A stretch of 64,000 nt of DNA from an uncultured Verrucomicrobiota bacterium (GTDB taxonomy: Bacteria; Verrucomicrobiota; Kiritimatiellia; CAIQIC01; Lenti-01), in NCBI GenBank assembly GCA_938003985.1, contig CALKWZ010000043.1, positions 1 to 64,000 on the forward strand, read 5' to 3'. The translations under genes and the position numbers were made by a program. Of the stretch, positions 1 to 10,511 are shown piece by piece (the first letter of the stretch is position 1; the number at the start of each line of letters is the position of its first letter). The notes under the pieces are model-generated. The model was not told the DNA's origin and searched no databases. It saw nothing but the letters and a program-made list of their open reading frames with translations.

Positions 1-1554
1 GCCGCCGCGCGGACCGCCGCGCCCGCCGAATCCGCTGCCGGCCGGCCGCGGACGACGCTTCTTCTCGAGCTGGGGCTTGGGCAACGGCGCGAGCCATTCC
101 TCCGGCGGCTGCACGCACTTGAGCGGTTGCTTCATGTATTCTTCGACCGCCGCGATGTAGTAGCTGTCGATTTCGTCGGCGAAGGTGATCGACGTGCCTT
201 TCTCCCCCACCCGCCCGGTGCGGCCGATGCGGTGCACGTAGTCTTCCGCCTGCTCCGGCATGTTGTAGTTGATGATCAGGTCGATGCCGTTGATGTGCAG
301 GCCGCGCCCGGCGACGTCGGTCGCGACCAGGATCGGCACTTTGCCGCTGCGGAAGTCTTCCAGCACCTTCACGCGCTTGCGCTGCTCCACCGCGCCGGAC
401 AGCAGCGCCACGTCCAGCCCCTGGCTGCGCAGGTTGTCGCACAGCAGTTCCGTCGAGTCGCGCCGGTTGCCGAAGAGAATCACGCGTTCCGGCTTCATCT
501 GCCGCAGGATGTTGTAGACGATCGTGAACTTCTGCTCGCCGGTGACGATGTAGACGCGCTGGTCGATCGTATCCGCCGCCACGTGCTCGGGTTCGATGTC
601 CACCGTGACGGGGTTGTGCATCCATTGCGTGGCCAGGCGGGTCACTTCCGGCGTCAGCGTGGCGCTGAACAGCATCGTCTGGCGCCGGTCCTTCGGCGGA
701 CAGCCGAAGACGATCCGCCGCATGTCGGGAATGAAGCCCATGTCGAGCATCCGGTCGGCCTCGTCGATCACGAGGATTTCGACCTTGGAGAAATCGACGT
801 CCTGCCGTTGGCGGAAATCCAGCAGGCGGCCCGGGGTCGCGACGACCACGTCCACGTGCTTGTCGCGCAGGACGGCGCGCTGGGCCTGCATGTCCATGCC
901 GCCGTAGACCGCCAGCGTGCGCAACCCGGTGTATTTGCCGAGATCTTCGGCGTCGCGGGCGATCTGCATGCACAGTTCGCGCGTCGGGGCCATGACGAGC
1001 GCGCGCGGGAAGCCTTTGCGACGGTCGGGCGCCGCCGGCTTGTCCAGCAGCTGCTTGAAGATGGTCAGCAGGAACGCGGCGGTCTTGCCGGTGCCCGTCT
1101 GGGCCCGGCCGCAGACGTTGGCGCCGTCGAGCGACAGCGGCAACGCCTTGGCCTGGATCGGCGTGCAATAGCGGAATTCCAGGTCGGACAGCGCATGCAT
1201 CAGCTCTTCCGGCAGGCCGACCAAATCGAGGAAGCGGGTTTTGCCGTCCGTGACCGGCACTTGGTATTCCGCCGGATTCCACGGCTCGGCGGGCTTGCGC
1301 GGCCGGCCGGCTTCTTCGCGGTGCGGATGCGGATGCGCCGGCGGATGGTGCTCGCCGCGCTTCTTGCGCGGGCCGCCGCGCCACACTTCGGGCTCGCCGG
1401 CGACGCGCTTGGGGCCCTCTTCGAAACGAGGACCGCGCGCGGGCTTTTCAGGATGCGGCTTTTTCGGTTTCGGCACCGTGGCGGGCACCGCCGGCACGTG
1501 CTGGGGCTGTTTCTTGCCGTTGAAGACGGCTTTGACTCGCTGGATGAAGTTCAT
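1..1554 (-). CDS. DEAD-box ATP-dependent RNA helicase, C-terminus cut by window edge
   Basis: The protein is a superfamily 2 RNA helicase that would unwind RNA duplexes using ATP. Reading leftward from the ATG at 1554, it has a basic Pro/Lys-rich N-terminal extension of about 110 residues. The helicase core follows: motif I AQTGTGKT (about residue 150), PTRELCMQIA, ATPGRLLD, the DEAD box in VIDEADRMLDMGF (about 263), LFSATL, VATDVAGRG and HRIGRTGR (about 440). The frame stays open to base 1 (518 codons visible). The last visible residues are Gly/Arg-rich (GFGGRGGPRGG), typical of RhlE/CsdA-type tails that bind RNA. The exact subfamily cannot be fixed. A TAGGAT hexamer lies 9 nt before the ATG, and a terminator hairpin lies about 45 nt upstream. 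Confidence 0.93.
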   Translation of the reverse strand, partial: MNFIQRVKAVFNGKKQPQHVPAVPATVPKPKKPHPEKPARGPRFEEGPKRVAGEPEVWRGGPRKKRGEHHPPAHPHPHREEAGRPRKPAEPWNPAEYQVPVTDGKTRFLDLVGLPEELMHALSDLEFRYCTPIQAKALPLSLDGANVCGRAQTGTGKTAAFLLTIFKQLLDKPAAPDRRKGFPRALVMAPTRELCMQIARDAEDLGKYTGLRTLAVYGGMDMQAQRAVLRDKHVDVVVATPGRLLDFRQRQDVDFSKVEILVIDEADRMLDMGFIPDMRRIVFGCPPKDRRQTMLFSATLTPEVTRLATQWMHNPVTVDIEPEHVAADTIDQRVYIVTGEQKFTIVYNILRQMKPERVILFGNRRDSTELLCDNLRSQGLDVALLSGAVEQRKRVKVLEDFRSGKVPILVATDVAGRGLHINGIDLIINYNMPEQAEDYVHRIGRTGRVGEKGTSITFADEIDSYYIAAVEEYMKQPLKCVQPPEEWLAPLPKPQLEKKRRPRPAGSGFGGRGGPRGG

Positions 1555-1953
1555 ACGTTCGGCATCCTAACCCGCTCCCCCGCCCCGACGCGATGCAAAA
1601 AAATCCCCGCCTTGCCGGTGGGGTGAACTCCTGACCTTATGGTAATAAGGTGGGAACCTGTCGCAGGTTTGCCGGAGATTCCGGAAAAATCGGACGTGCC
1701 GTCCGCCCACGAACGCAGCTCCCGGTGTTCATTTTGTTGGGTAGGAGAACTGAACCCCTGTCGCGCAAAGCAGGGAAGAAATTTACGATGCCTATCAAAG
1801 AACCTCGCCGCCTTTCCGGCTGCTGGAACCCTATCATCGCGCGCACCGGAATTCAACCGCCGGGCGGATTTTTCCGGAACAAAAACCGCGCGCGGGTATC
1901 GAAGCGGTTTTGCGGCGAACGAAACGCGCCACCCGCGCGCCGCGCCCCGTTTT
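1555..1953 (-). other. Structured non-coding interval between topoisomerase VI A and the helicase gene
   Basis: No convincing gene is seen in these 399 bases. On the minus strand four short hairpins follow one another: CCGGA/TCCGG (1684-1672), AACCTG/CAGGTT (1669-1655), CCTTAT/ATAAGG (1650-1635) and the terminator at 1623-1597. The order and the final terminator look like a folded leader or a small RNA. Short open frames of 69-109 codons on both strands lack ribosome-binding sites and recognisable content. Confidence 0.4.
1597..1623 (-). terminator. Intrinsic terminator upstream of the helicase gene
   Basis: Read on the minus strand, CCCCACC (1623-1617) pairs with GGCGGGG (1611-1605) around a 5-nt loop, with one G-T wobble pair. 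It is followed by A and seven T (1603-1597). This is a classical Rho-independent terminator for leftward transcription. It would end transcripts coming from the topoisomerase VI operon or act as an attenuator ahead of the helicase. Confidence 0.6.
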
Positions 1954-3084
1954 CTACGGCAGGAATTTGCCTTTTTTGAGCTTCTCGGGCAGGTAGACGT
2001 CCAAGACGAAGTTCAGACCGTGCTTGGCGAAGGCCTGCTGTTCGATGCGCACCCCCATCTTGAGCATCTGCTCCAGCGTCGCCTGCCATTCCTTGTGGTG
2101 CAGGATGAACGGATCGTTCTTCAGCGCGTCCTTGGCGCGCTTGATGTCGACGTCTTCCAGCGGATGCGTTGCGTCCTGCAGGTCGTAGTCGAGGATGTCC
2201 TGCGGCGTCACGCCCAGGTAGTGCGCCTGCGGCACGCAGAAGAACCGGTTGATGTGCGCGGCCTGTCCCGACCCCGCCTTCAGCGTGCGGTAGATGTTGC
2301 AATAGCCGTACGGATCGCCGTCGGTGAACGCCAGCACGGGCAGCTGGCGGTCGTCCGCCAGACGGCGGATGAACCGCCGGCAGGCGCGCGTCGGCACGCC
2401 GCTCATGGAAATCAGCACGCAGTTGGCCTTCTCGAAATAGCGGTGGTGCACGAGGCGCTGGAACAGCGAGGCCGTCTCCACCACTAGCACCAGCTTGGCC
2501 TTCGTCTCGAAGCGCAGGTGCTCGACCCGCGACGGGATGCTCCAGGCGCCGCTGCCCAGCTTGGCGCAGTTGATCTTGATCTCCGCCCCGCTCTGCGGGT
2601 CGCGGTCCACCACGACCAGCTCGCCGCAGACGTCGCCGCCGCGCTCTTCGGGGATGTAGCCCAGCTGCTCGCGGTTCACCCCCAGCATGGCCTCCATGTC
2701 GTCCAGCAGCGTGTCGCTCTCGGGCTGCTCGTCGAAGCGGCATTCGCCCCAGCTCTTGCTGTTGTAGTAGACCTCGCGCTTGCCGGCGATGTCGTCGCGG
2801 TCCAGCAGGTCGTTCTTCGTCGTCGCCAAGAGCCGCATCGACTGCGCGAACGTCTTGACCGTGTTGTAGGACAGCGTCCGCGACGCCTTCTTGTTCAGGA
2901 TCTCGAAATGCCCGCGCTTGGGGTCGAATTTCACGTTCGCCAGCGACCGCACCGGGAAGGTCATCGAGGGCTTGCGGCCCTTCTTGACGATGTCGTCGTG
3001 GATGTCCTTGGCGACTTCGACGATCTTCCGCGCCGCCGCTTCCTTCGTCACCACCTGGGGGGCCTGTTCGTTCGTTTTGCTCAT
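1954..3084 (-). CDS. top6A: DNA topoisomerase VI subunit A (Spo11-like)
   Basis: This is the DNA-cleaving subunit of type IIB topoisomerase VI, which passes one duplex through a transient double-strand break. The 376-residue product has the 5Y-CAP motif REVYYNSKSWGE with the tyrosine pair at 106/107, matching archaeal Top6A around the catalytic tyrosine. It also has a Toprim domain with Glu203 (VVETASLFQRL) and DxD at 255/257 (FTDGDPYG). I chose the ATG at 3084 (MSKTNEQ) because a purine-rich GAGCGGAAG precedes it; an upstream in-frame ATG at 3114 would begin inside the repeat region. It lies downstream of subunit B in the same direction, separated by 118 bp holding three palindromic repeats. 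Topoisomerase VI is mainly archaeal and plant, with scattered bacterial cases. Confidence 0.93.
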   Translation of the reverse strand: MSKTNEQAPQVVTKEAAARKIVEVAKDIHDDIVKKGRKPSMTFPVRSLANVKFDPKRGHFEILNKKASRTLSYNTVKTFAQSMRLLATTKNDLLDRDDIAGKREVYYNSKSWGECRFDEQPESDTLLDDMEAMLGVNREQLGYIPEERGGDVCGELVVVDRDPQSGAEIKINCAKLGSGAWSIPSRVEHLRFETKAKLVLVVETASLFQRLVHHRYFEKANCVLISMSGVPTRACRRFIRRLADDRQLPVLAFTDGDPYGYCNIYRTLKAGSGQAAHINRFFCVPQAHYLGVTPQDILDYDLQDATHPLEDVDIKRAKDALKNDPFILHHKEWQATLEQMLKMGVRIEQQAFAKHGLNFVLDVYLPEKLKKGKFLP

Positions 3085-3114
3085 CGCTTCCGCTCTTTCT
3101 GCCGGCCGATCCAA

Positions 3115-3196
3115 AGTTTTTACGTTCTACGTAAAATCCGCCGAAAGTTTTTACGTTCTACGTAATTTTTCCTCATAGTTTTTACGTTCTACGTAA
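3115..3196. repeat. Three identical 20-bp palindromic repeats with 31-bp period
   Basis: The 20-mer AGTTTTTACGTTCTACGTAA occurs at 3115-3134, 3146-3165 and 3177-3196, exactly 31 bp apart. Each holds the perfect inverted repeat TTACGT-TCT-ACGTAA. Copies 1 and 3 extend to TTTTACGT-TCT-ACGTAAAA. A 31-bp period is about three helical turns, so the three sites face the same side of the DNA. They fill the gap between subunit B (stop at 3203) and subunit A (start at 3084). They look like operators for a dimeric regulator or another site-specific protein. Confidence 0.85.
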
Positions 3197-3202
3197 AACT
3201 CC

Positions 3203-4870
3203 CTACGCGTCCAGATGCGACCGCTCCAGCATCTTCGTCAAGTCGTCCTCGACCTTGGCCTTCTGCTTGTCGGAGAGGGCCAAAATGTCCTTGAGGCCCA
3301 GGGCCAGGTGCGGGATGTACTTTTCGATGTAGCTGCGCTTGCGGTCGGCCTCGGCCTGGCGCCGGCGGCGGCTGAGATACACCGACAGCTGCCGGCCCAC
3401 CTCCTGCATGGCGAAGGTCAATTCCTTCAGGATTTCGGGATAGTGGGCGATGGCTTCCTTGCTCTCGCTGGTGAACGGCACCCAGACGCTGGCGATGTGG
3501 ACGAAGAAGACGGCCGGGCCGACGGGCAGGCCGCCCTTGGGCTGCTGCAGGCCGTAGGCCTTCCAGTTCACGCCTTCCATGGCCTCGGTCATCGCGCAGG
3601 CCCCGCCCATGTAGAGCAGCGGCGCGCGGTTGGCGCAGCGCATCAGCCGCACGGGCTCGTCGGCGCCCAATTCGGCGTTCTCGCCGGGCTTGGCGTAGGC
3701 CACGCCCACTTCCACCAGGAACGGGTTTCCGCGGTAGACTTCGGGCGCGCGCGTGACGGCGGCGTAGAAGTCCGCCGGGAATTCCTTTTTCAGGCCGGCC
3801 AGGATCTGTTCTTCGCCGATGGGCGCCAGGCAGTCCGTCGGCGGACGCATGAGCTTGGTTTCCTGGATGGCCTTGTAGAGCGCCTCGATTTCCTGGTGCG
3901 CGACGCGGGTCGGATTGGCCTTGGGATTCAGGCCGGCCTTGTCGCAGATTTCCAGGGCCACGCGCGGGCTGACGCGCGAGAAATCCGCCTCCAGCGCGCT
4001 TTTCAGCGTGCGGGCGGTGCTGTCCTTGAGCATCTGCATCAGCACGCCGAGTTCCACGCCGTGCGGATGCGGCTGGATGGCCTCGACCGGCGGCGGCAGG
4101 GTCTTGACCGCGCGGGCATAGGTCAGCCACGCGCCCTCTTCCAGAACCGCCTCGGCGCCTTTCTCCTTCTTGAGCAGGCTGGCCTTGAAGTGCAGGCGCA
4201 GGTGCGGGTTGGCCACCGCGCATTGCTTGAGGTACTCATCGACCGAGAGCCGCCCGCGCACGTATTGGGCCGTCATTTCGATGCCGACCTGCGTGCCGTG
4301 GGAATAGGTGGCCGGTTCCTTGCCCTCCGCTTCCGGCGGAAATTCCGGACGCCAGTCGGCCTCTTCGTCGGAAAGCACGGCCGGCTTGTTGGCGCGGGTG
4401 TCGATCTGCACGGCGATGCGGTGCGCCTTGGGGGAATTCTTGGTCTTGGACAAAATCACCGTGGCCGTGCCGGTCGTGAGCTGGCCGTACATGCCGGCGG
4501 CGCTGATGCCGATGCCCTGTTGGCCGCGCGACATCCGCAGGCGGTGGAACTTGGAACCGTAGAGCAGCTTGGCGAACACCTTGGGAATCTGCGCGCGCAC
4601 GATGCCCGGGCCGTTGTCCTGCACCGTCACCAGGAAGCGGCTCTCCGCCGTCTGCTTCAGCTCTACGGCGATTTCCGGCAGGAGGCCGGCCTCTTCGCAC
4701 GCATCCAGCGAGTTGTCCACGGCTTCCTTCACGGCCGTCATGATGGCCTTGCGCGGACTGTCGAAGCCCAGCAAATGCCGGTTCTTCAGGAAAAACTCGG
4801 AAACCGAGATTTCCCGCTGCCGCTTGGCCATGCTTTCGGCCGTCTCGGCCGCACTTGTTTTCTTCGCCAT
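3203..4870 (-). CDS. top6B: DNA topoisomerase VI subunit B (GHKL ATPase)
   Basis: This is the ATPase/gate subunit that partners subunit A in the heterotetrameric type IIB enzyme. The 555-residue protein carries the Bergerat fold: the N-box EAVDNSLDACEEAG with Glu49 and Asn53, the G1 box DNGPGI (85-90), the G2 box RGQQGIGISAAGMYG (115-129), and the KLLYGSKF stretch typical of Top6B. A transducer-like region and a basic C-terminus follow. I chose the ATG at 4870 (MAKKTSAAET) because GGGAG lies 8 nt upstream. The frame remains open further upstream to 4963, with a second possible start at 4885. The gene leads the A gene, the usual order for this pair. Confidence 0.93.
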   Translation of the reverse strand: MAKKTSAAETAESMAKRQREISVSEFFLKNRHLLGFDSPRKAIMTAVKEAVDNSLDACEEAGLLPEIAVELKQTAESRFLVTVQDNGPGIVRAQIPKVFAKLLYGSKFHRLRMSRGQQGIGISAAGMYGQLTTGTATVILSKTKNSPKAHRIAVQIDTRANKPAVLSDEEADWRPEFPPEAEGKEPATYSHGTQVGIEMTAQYVRGRLSVDEYLKQCAVANPHLRLHFKASLLKKEKGAEAVLEEGAWLTYARAVKTLPPPVEAIQPHPHGVELGVLMQMLKDSTARTLKSALEADFSRVSPRVALEICDKAGLNPKANPTRVAHQEIEALYKAIQETKLMRPPTDCLAPIGEEQILAGLKKEFPADFYAAVTRAPEVYRGNPFLVEVGVAYAKPGENAELGADEPVRLMRCANRAPLLYMGGACAMTEAMEGVNWKAYGLQQPKGGLPVGPAVFFVHIASVWVPFTSESKEAIAHYPEILKELTFAMQEVGRQLSVYLSRRRRQAEADRKRSYIEKYIPHLALGLKDILALSDKQKAKVEDDLTKMLERSHLDA

Positions 4871-4900
4871 CGTCGTCACTCCCATCCAAAAAGACCGCGG

Positions 4901-4929
4901 ATTATCCCACGGTCGCCTGCGAATCGCAA
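4901..4929 (-). promoter_or_regulatory. Candidate promoter of the topoisomerase VI genes
   Basis: On the minus strand TTGCGA (4929-4924), 17 bp, then GATAAT (4906-4901). The -10 hexamer differs from TATAAT only at its first base. It lies 30 bp before the start at 4870, leaving room for the GGGAG ribosome-binding site. Confidence 0.45.
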
Positions 4930-4953
4930 ACGATTCCGCGCGGGCTGGCAAAC

Positions 4954-5121
4954 AGACCCCCACGGGCGGTCGCGCCAGTGAATCTGGCCGACCTCCTTCA
5001 CCCGCGACACAAGGTCGCGGGGGTCGAATCCGGAAATCCGAAGACCCCCACGGGCTTGTCCCGTGGGTGAATCAGGTCGACCTGCTTCACCCACGACGCG
5101 CGGTCGTGGGGGTCGAATCCG
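4954..5121. repeat. Two tandem REP/BIME-like palindromic elements
   Basis: Two units of about 75 bp follow one another (about 4954-5032 and 5043-5121). Each starts with GACCCCCACGGGC, runs through (C/A)GTG(GG)TGAATC, a centre (AGGTCGACCT in the second unit, perfectly palindromic), then CTTCACCC and ends in GGGGGTCGAATCC. Each arm is itself a small hairpin (CCCACGGG/CCCGTGGG), so a whole unit can form a cruciform. The second unit is better conserved. The pair abuts the stop codon of queH. Related arms recur at 13500-13576. Confidence 0.75.
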
Positions 5122-5122
5122 A

Positions 5123-5686
5123 TCAGGCCGGCGGCGGCCAGAGGTGGGTTTTCGTGTCCTTGAAGCGGTCGAATTCGCTGAAGACGCAGCCGCAATATTG
5201 CTGGTGGTAGAGCATGTCCACGAGCTTCTCGTCCGCTTCGGCGGCGCGCCAGTCGCGATAAAGAAATCCCACGCCGGCGGCTTGGGCGGCGGCCTCGCCC
5301 GCGGCGCGGATCAAGCCGTGGTCCTGATGCCGGCTGGTGACGAGCGTCGAGGTGAAGACCCGGCAACCGGCGTCGCGGGCGACCTGCGCCGCGCGGCCAA
5401 GGCGCAGGGCGTAGCACCGCGCGCAGCGCTCGGGCACGGCTTCGTGGCCGTGCACCGCGCGGCAGAATTCCACCAGCCCGTAGGTTTCGTCGGCGATCAA
5501 CGGCAGATGCGCGCGCTCCGCCAGCATCTTCACCGCCTTGAGCCGGCGGCGCCATTCGATCAGCGGATGGACGTTCGGGTTGCCCCAGAAAACCGTCGGT
5601 TCGTAGGCGATGGGCTCCGCTTTCAAGCCCGCCAGCGTTTTGCCGAGGCAGTGCGCGCAACAGGCATGGATCAAGATCCGTTCCAC
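5123..5686 (-). CDS. queH: Epoxyqueuosine reductase QueH
   Basis: This enzyme catalyses the last step of queuosine tRNA modification, reducing epoxyqueuosine to queuosine; QueH is the non-homologous substitute for QueG. The 187-residue product has the family cysteines: HACCAHC near the N-terminus (Cys9, 10, 13), CARCYALRL, and YCGC near the C-terminus, which hold the iron-sulfur/metal sites. It also has the signature FTSTLVTSRHQDH. The start is GTG at 5686, three bases after the stop of the upstream methyltransferase gene, so the two are probably cotranscribed. The stop codon lies at the edge of the palindromic repeat pair. No other queuosine gene is visible nearby. Confidence 0.92.
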   Translation of the reverse strand: MERILIHACCAHCLGKTLAGLKAEPIAYEPTVFWGNPNVHPLIEWRRRLKAVKMLAERAHLPLIADETYGLVEFCRAVHGHEAVPERCARCYALRLGRAAQVARDAGCRVFTSTLVTSRHQDHGLIRAAGEAAAQAAGVGFLYRDWRAAEADEKLVDMLYHQQYCGCVFSEFDRFKDTKTHLWPPPA

Positions 5687-5689
5687 GGC

Positions 5690-6268
5690 TCAGGCCCCTT
5701 TCTTGCGGTACAGGCGGACGTCTTCGGGCCCGAGCCCCATCAGCAGCCAGGCGCCGGGCTCGGCGGTGGCCGCGAACAGGTCGAGGAAGAACGGTTCCTC
5801 GCCCGGCCACGGGTAGACGTAGACCGCCGCGCGGCGCTTGGCCGTGAAAACCTTCAGGTCGGGCTTGACGGCGTCGTAGGTGCCGTGCTCGAAGCGCGCG
5901 CGCACGTCGTAGCGCGCGGCCAGGTCGCGGGATTCGCGCAAGAGCTTCTCGTCGATTTCCACGCCGCAGGCGTCGTAGCCCAGCACCGCGGCGAGGATCG
6001 TCGCCAACCCCTGCCCGCTGCCCCACTCCAGGAACGCCGCGCCGCGCGCCAAACCGCCCGTCCGCAACAGCCATTGCAGGACCTGGAAAACATAACGGCC
6101 ATCGCCGGGCACGAACAGGCCGCCGCCGGGCCGGTCGCCGTATTCCTCCGCGCGGTCTTCGGCGTCCGCCAAAAACGCATCCACGAACCGCGGCACGGGC
6201 AGGTCGCCCACCTCGAACGGCACGGGCACGCGTTCGAGCGCGGACGGAATGGCGAAATCCTGCGGCAT
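5690..6268 (-). CDS. Class I SAM-dependent methyltransferase, unknown substrate
   Basis: The 192-residue cytosolic protein has a Rossmann methyltransferase motif I, FLEWGSGQGLATI (about 80-92), followed by the acidic ribose-binding position in CGVEID. The N-terminal 70 residues (VPVPFEVGDLPVPRFVDAF) are proline-rich and not diagnostic. The stretch YVYPWPGEEPFFLDLF lies near the usual motif IV region. The substrate cannot be inferred. The gene starts 7 bases after the stop of the DJ-1 gene and ends 3 bases before queH, so it sits in the middle of a leftward operon. Confidence 0.7.
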   Translation of the reverse strand: MPQDFAIPSALERVPVPFEVGDLPVPRFVDAFLADAEDRAEEYGDRPGGGLFVPGDGRYVFQVLQWLLRTGGLARGAAFLEWGSGQGLATILAAVLGYDACGVEIDEKLLRESRDLAARYDVRARFEHGTYDAVKPDLKVFTAKRRAAVYVYPWPGEEPFFLDLFAATAEPGAWLLMGLGPEDVRLYRKKGA

Positions 6269-6275
6269 GCCGGAA

Positions 6276-6833
6276 TCAGCCCTTGTAGTGCATGCCGGCG
6301 GCCACCTTGCGGGCCGTTTCGGCGGAATCCAGCGTCTCGACCAGCGCCAGCGCGAACGCGAAGGCCGTACCCGGCGCCTGGCTCGTGAGGATCTGGCCGT
6401 CGCGCACCACGGGCTGGTCCACCCAGATGCCGACCGTCAGGTCGGCGCGGCTGTTCGGATGGCTCGTGTAGGTCTTGCCCGCCAGCACGCCGGCGGCCTG
6501 CAGGACCGTCGGCCCCGCGCAGATCGCCGCCACGAGCTTGCCCGCCGCCAAAAAGTCCCGGATGCCCTGCTGGACGCTGGCGTCTTCGCGCATGGCCTGC
6601 GTGCCGCCGACGCCGCCCGGCACCACGAGGGCGTCGAAGCGCATTTCCTCGGCCGGATCCCAGGCGCCGTCGGGCGCGATGCGCACGCCGCGCGAGGTCG
6701 TCACCAGCCGGCTGTCGCCGACGCCCGCCAGAAATACGCCGATGCCCGCGCGCCGCAGGACGTCGACGACGATGACGGCTTCCATTTCTTCCGTGCCGTC
6801 GGCGATCAGCACGCATACGTTCTTCTTGCTCAT
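6276..6833 (-). CDS. DJ-1/PfpI (YajL-like) family protein
   Basis: The 185-residue protein closely follows the DJ-1/PARK7 pattern: ADGTEEME with the conserved glutamate (about 15-16), a nucleophile-elbow cysteine at 105 in AAICAGPTVLQAAG, and the closing motif LTSQAPGTAFAFALALVE. Family members act in oxidative or carbonyl stress as glyoxalase- or deglycase-like enzymes or redox-sensing chaperones; the exact activity is debated. The ATG at 6833 is preceded by AGGAG at good spacing. It is a separate gene from xerC upstream (23-bp gap) and the methyltransferase downstream (7-bp gap). Confidence 0.9.
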   Translation of the reverse strand: MSKKNVCVLIADGTEEMEAVIVVDVLRRAGIGVFLAGVGDSRLVTTSRGVRIAPDGAWDPAEEMRFDALVVPGGVGGTQAMREDASVQQGIRDFLAAGKLVAAICAGPTVLQAAGVLAGKTYTSHPNSRADLTVGIWVDQPVVRDGQILTSQAPGTAFAFALALVETLDSAETARKVAAGMHYKG

Positions 6834-6856
6834 TTTCGTTCTCCTGTTAAGCGGAT

Positions 6857-7897
6857 TCAGGCCCGGGGATGGGCCTTGCCGTATTCTTCCTTGAGTTTTT
6901 CCACGCTGACGTGGGTGTAGATCTGGGTGGTCGAGAGGCTCGCGTGGCCCAGCAATTCCTGCACGCTGCGCAGGTCCGCGCCGGCATCGAGCAGATGCGT
7001 GGCGAAGCTGTGCCGCAAGGCGTGCGGCGTGATGGCGGGATCCAAACCGGCCGCCGCGAGATACTTCTTCAGCGAACGTTCCACCGACCGCGGCGCCAAC
7101 GGCCCGCCCCAGCGGTTGACGAACAGCTGTTGCGCGCGCCGGCCGGCGCCTTGCGCCGCAAGCAAGGCGTCGCGGGCATCCAGGGCCGCCTGCAAGGCCG
7201 CCGCGGCGGGGCGGCCGATCGGGCAGAGGCGTTCCTTCTTGCCCTTGCCGCGCACGAGGGCCGTGCCGGAGAGCAGGTCGAGGCGCGCCTCGGTCAGCCC
7301 GCACAGTTCCGCGATGCGCATGCCGGTGCTGTAGAACAGTTCGAGGATCGCCGCGTCGCGCAACGCGGCGTAGTCGGCGAACGCCCCCGCCCCGGGCCGT
7401 TCCTGCGCGCGCGCCGCTTCCCGCAGCCGCGCCGGGGCGTCGAGCAGCCGCAGGACTTCCTCGCGGCTGAGCACGCACGGCAGCCGCCGCCGCGCCTTGG
7501 GCTGCTGCAGGCCGGAAAACGGATTGTTCTTCACCAGCTCTTCGCGCACAAGGAAGCGGAAGAACGTCCGCAGGCTGGACATCTTGCGGCTGGCGGTCGC
7601 CGGCGCCAGGCCCGCTTTCTGGAACGAAGCCAGAAAGCGGCGGGCCGCGAAACGGTCCGGCGACTTCCACGGATACGGCGGCTTGGCGTCCGCGCCCCAC
7701 ACCTGCTCGCAGAACTGGCGGAGATCCCCCAGATAGGCGCTCAAGGTATGGTCCGACGCATTGCGCTCGCCGCGCAGGTGGCGGATGAACTGCGCCACGG
7801 CCGGATCGTCCGCGACCGCGCCGGCCACGGCCGGCGCGAGCGGTTCTTCGGCCAGGCGCGCCGCCGCGCGCCCGCGCGTTGGGGATGGGTCGCCCAT
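6857..7897 (-). CDS. xerC: Tyrosine recombinase XerC/XerD type
   Basis: This is a site-specific recombinase that would resolve chromosome dimers at dif. The 346-residue product has an N-terminal SAM-like core-binding domain (about 31-130) and a catalytic domain with the full set: Arg194 (STGMRIAEL), Lys218 (RGKGKKER), His292/Arg295 (HALRHSFATH), His318 (LLGHAS) and the Tyr327 nucleophile (TQIYTHV). The first 30 residues are Ala-rich and may lie upstream of the true start. The topA-dprA-xerC neighbourhood is a known arrangement in bacteria, which supports a housekeeping Xer role over a mobile integrase. Whether it is XerC or XerD cannot be settled from one gene. Confidence 0.9.
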   Translation of the reverse strand: MGDPSPTRGRAAARLAEEPLAPAVAGAVADDPAVAQFIRHLRGERNASDHTLSAYLGDLRQFCEQVWGADAKPPYPWKSPDRFAARRFLASFQKAGLAPATASRKMSSLRTFFRFLVREELVKNNPFSGLQQPKARRRLPCVLSREEVLRLLDAPARLREAARAQERPGAGAFADYAALRDAAILELFYSTGMRIAELCGLTEARLDLLSGTALVRGKGKKERLCPIGRPAAAALQAALDARDALLAAQGAGRRAQQLFVNRWGGPLAPRSVERSLKKYLAAAGLDPAITPHALRHSFATHLLDAGADLRSVQELLGHASLSTTQIYTHVSVEKLKEEYGKAHPRA

Positions 7898-7924
7898 GCG
7901 GCGCGGCTCCCGGCGGACGCTGCC

Positions 7925-10495
<2,571 letters not shown>

Positions 10496-10511
10496 TTCGT
10501 TCCTGTCCTTT

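Noticed and set aside
127..1626. Long open frame on the plus strand opposite the helicase
   Set aside because: It is the antisense shadow of a clear DEAD-box gene; the translation is His/Arg/Val-rich and matches nothing.
3115..3196. Regular repeats suggest a minimal CRISPR array
   Set aside because: Spacers would be only 11 bp, the repeat is a palindrome of 15-20 bp, and no cas gene is near.
5015..5035. GGGGGTCGAATCC looks like a tRNA T-arm
   Set aside because: The same string recurs in the palindromic elements, no anticodon or acceptor stem can be formed around it, and no CCA-like end is present.
6857..7897. Tyrosine recombinase as a sign of an integrated element
   Set aside because: It sits in a dprA-topA-xerC housekeeping neighbourhood with no attachment repeats, phage or plasmid genes.
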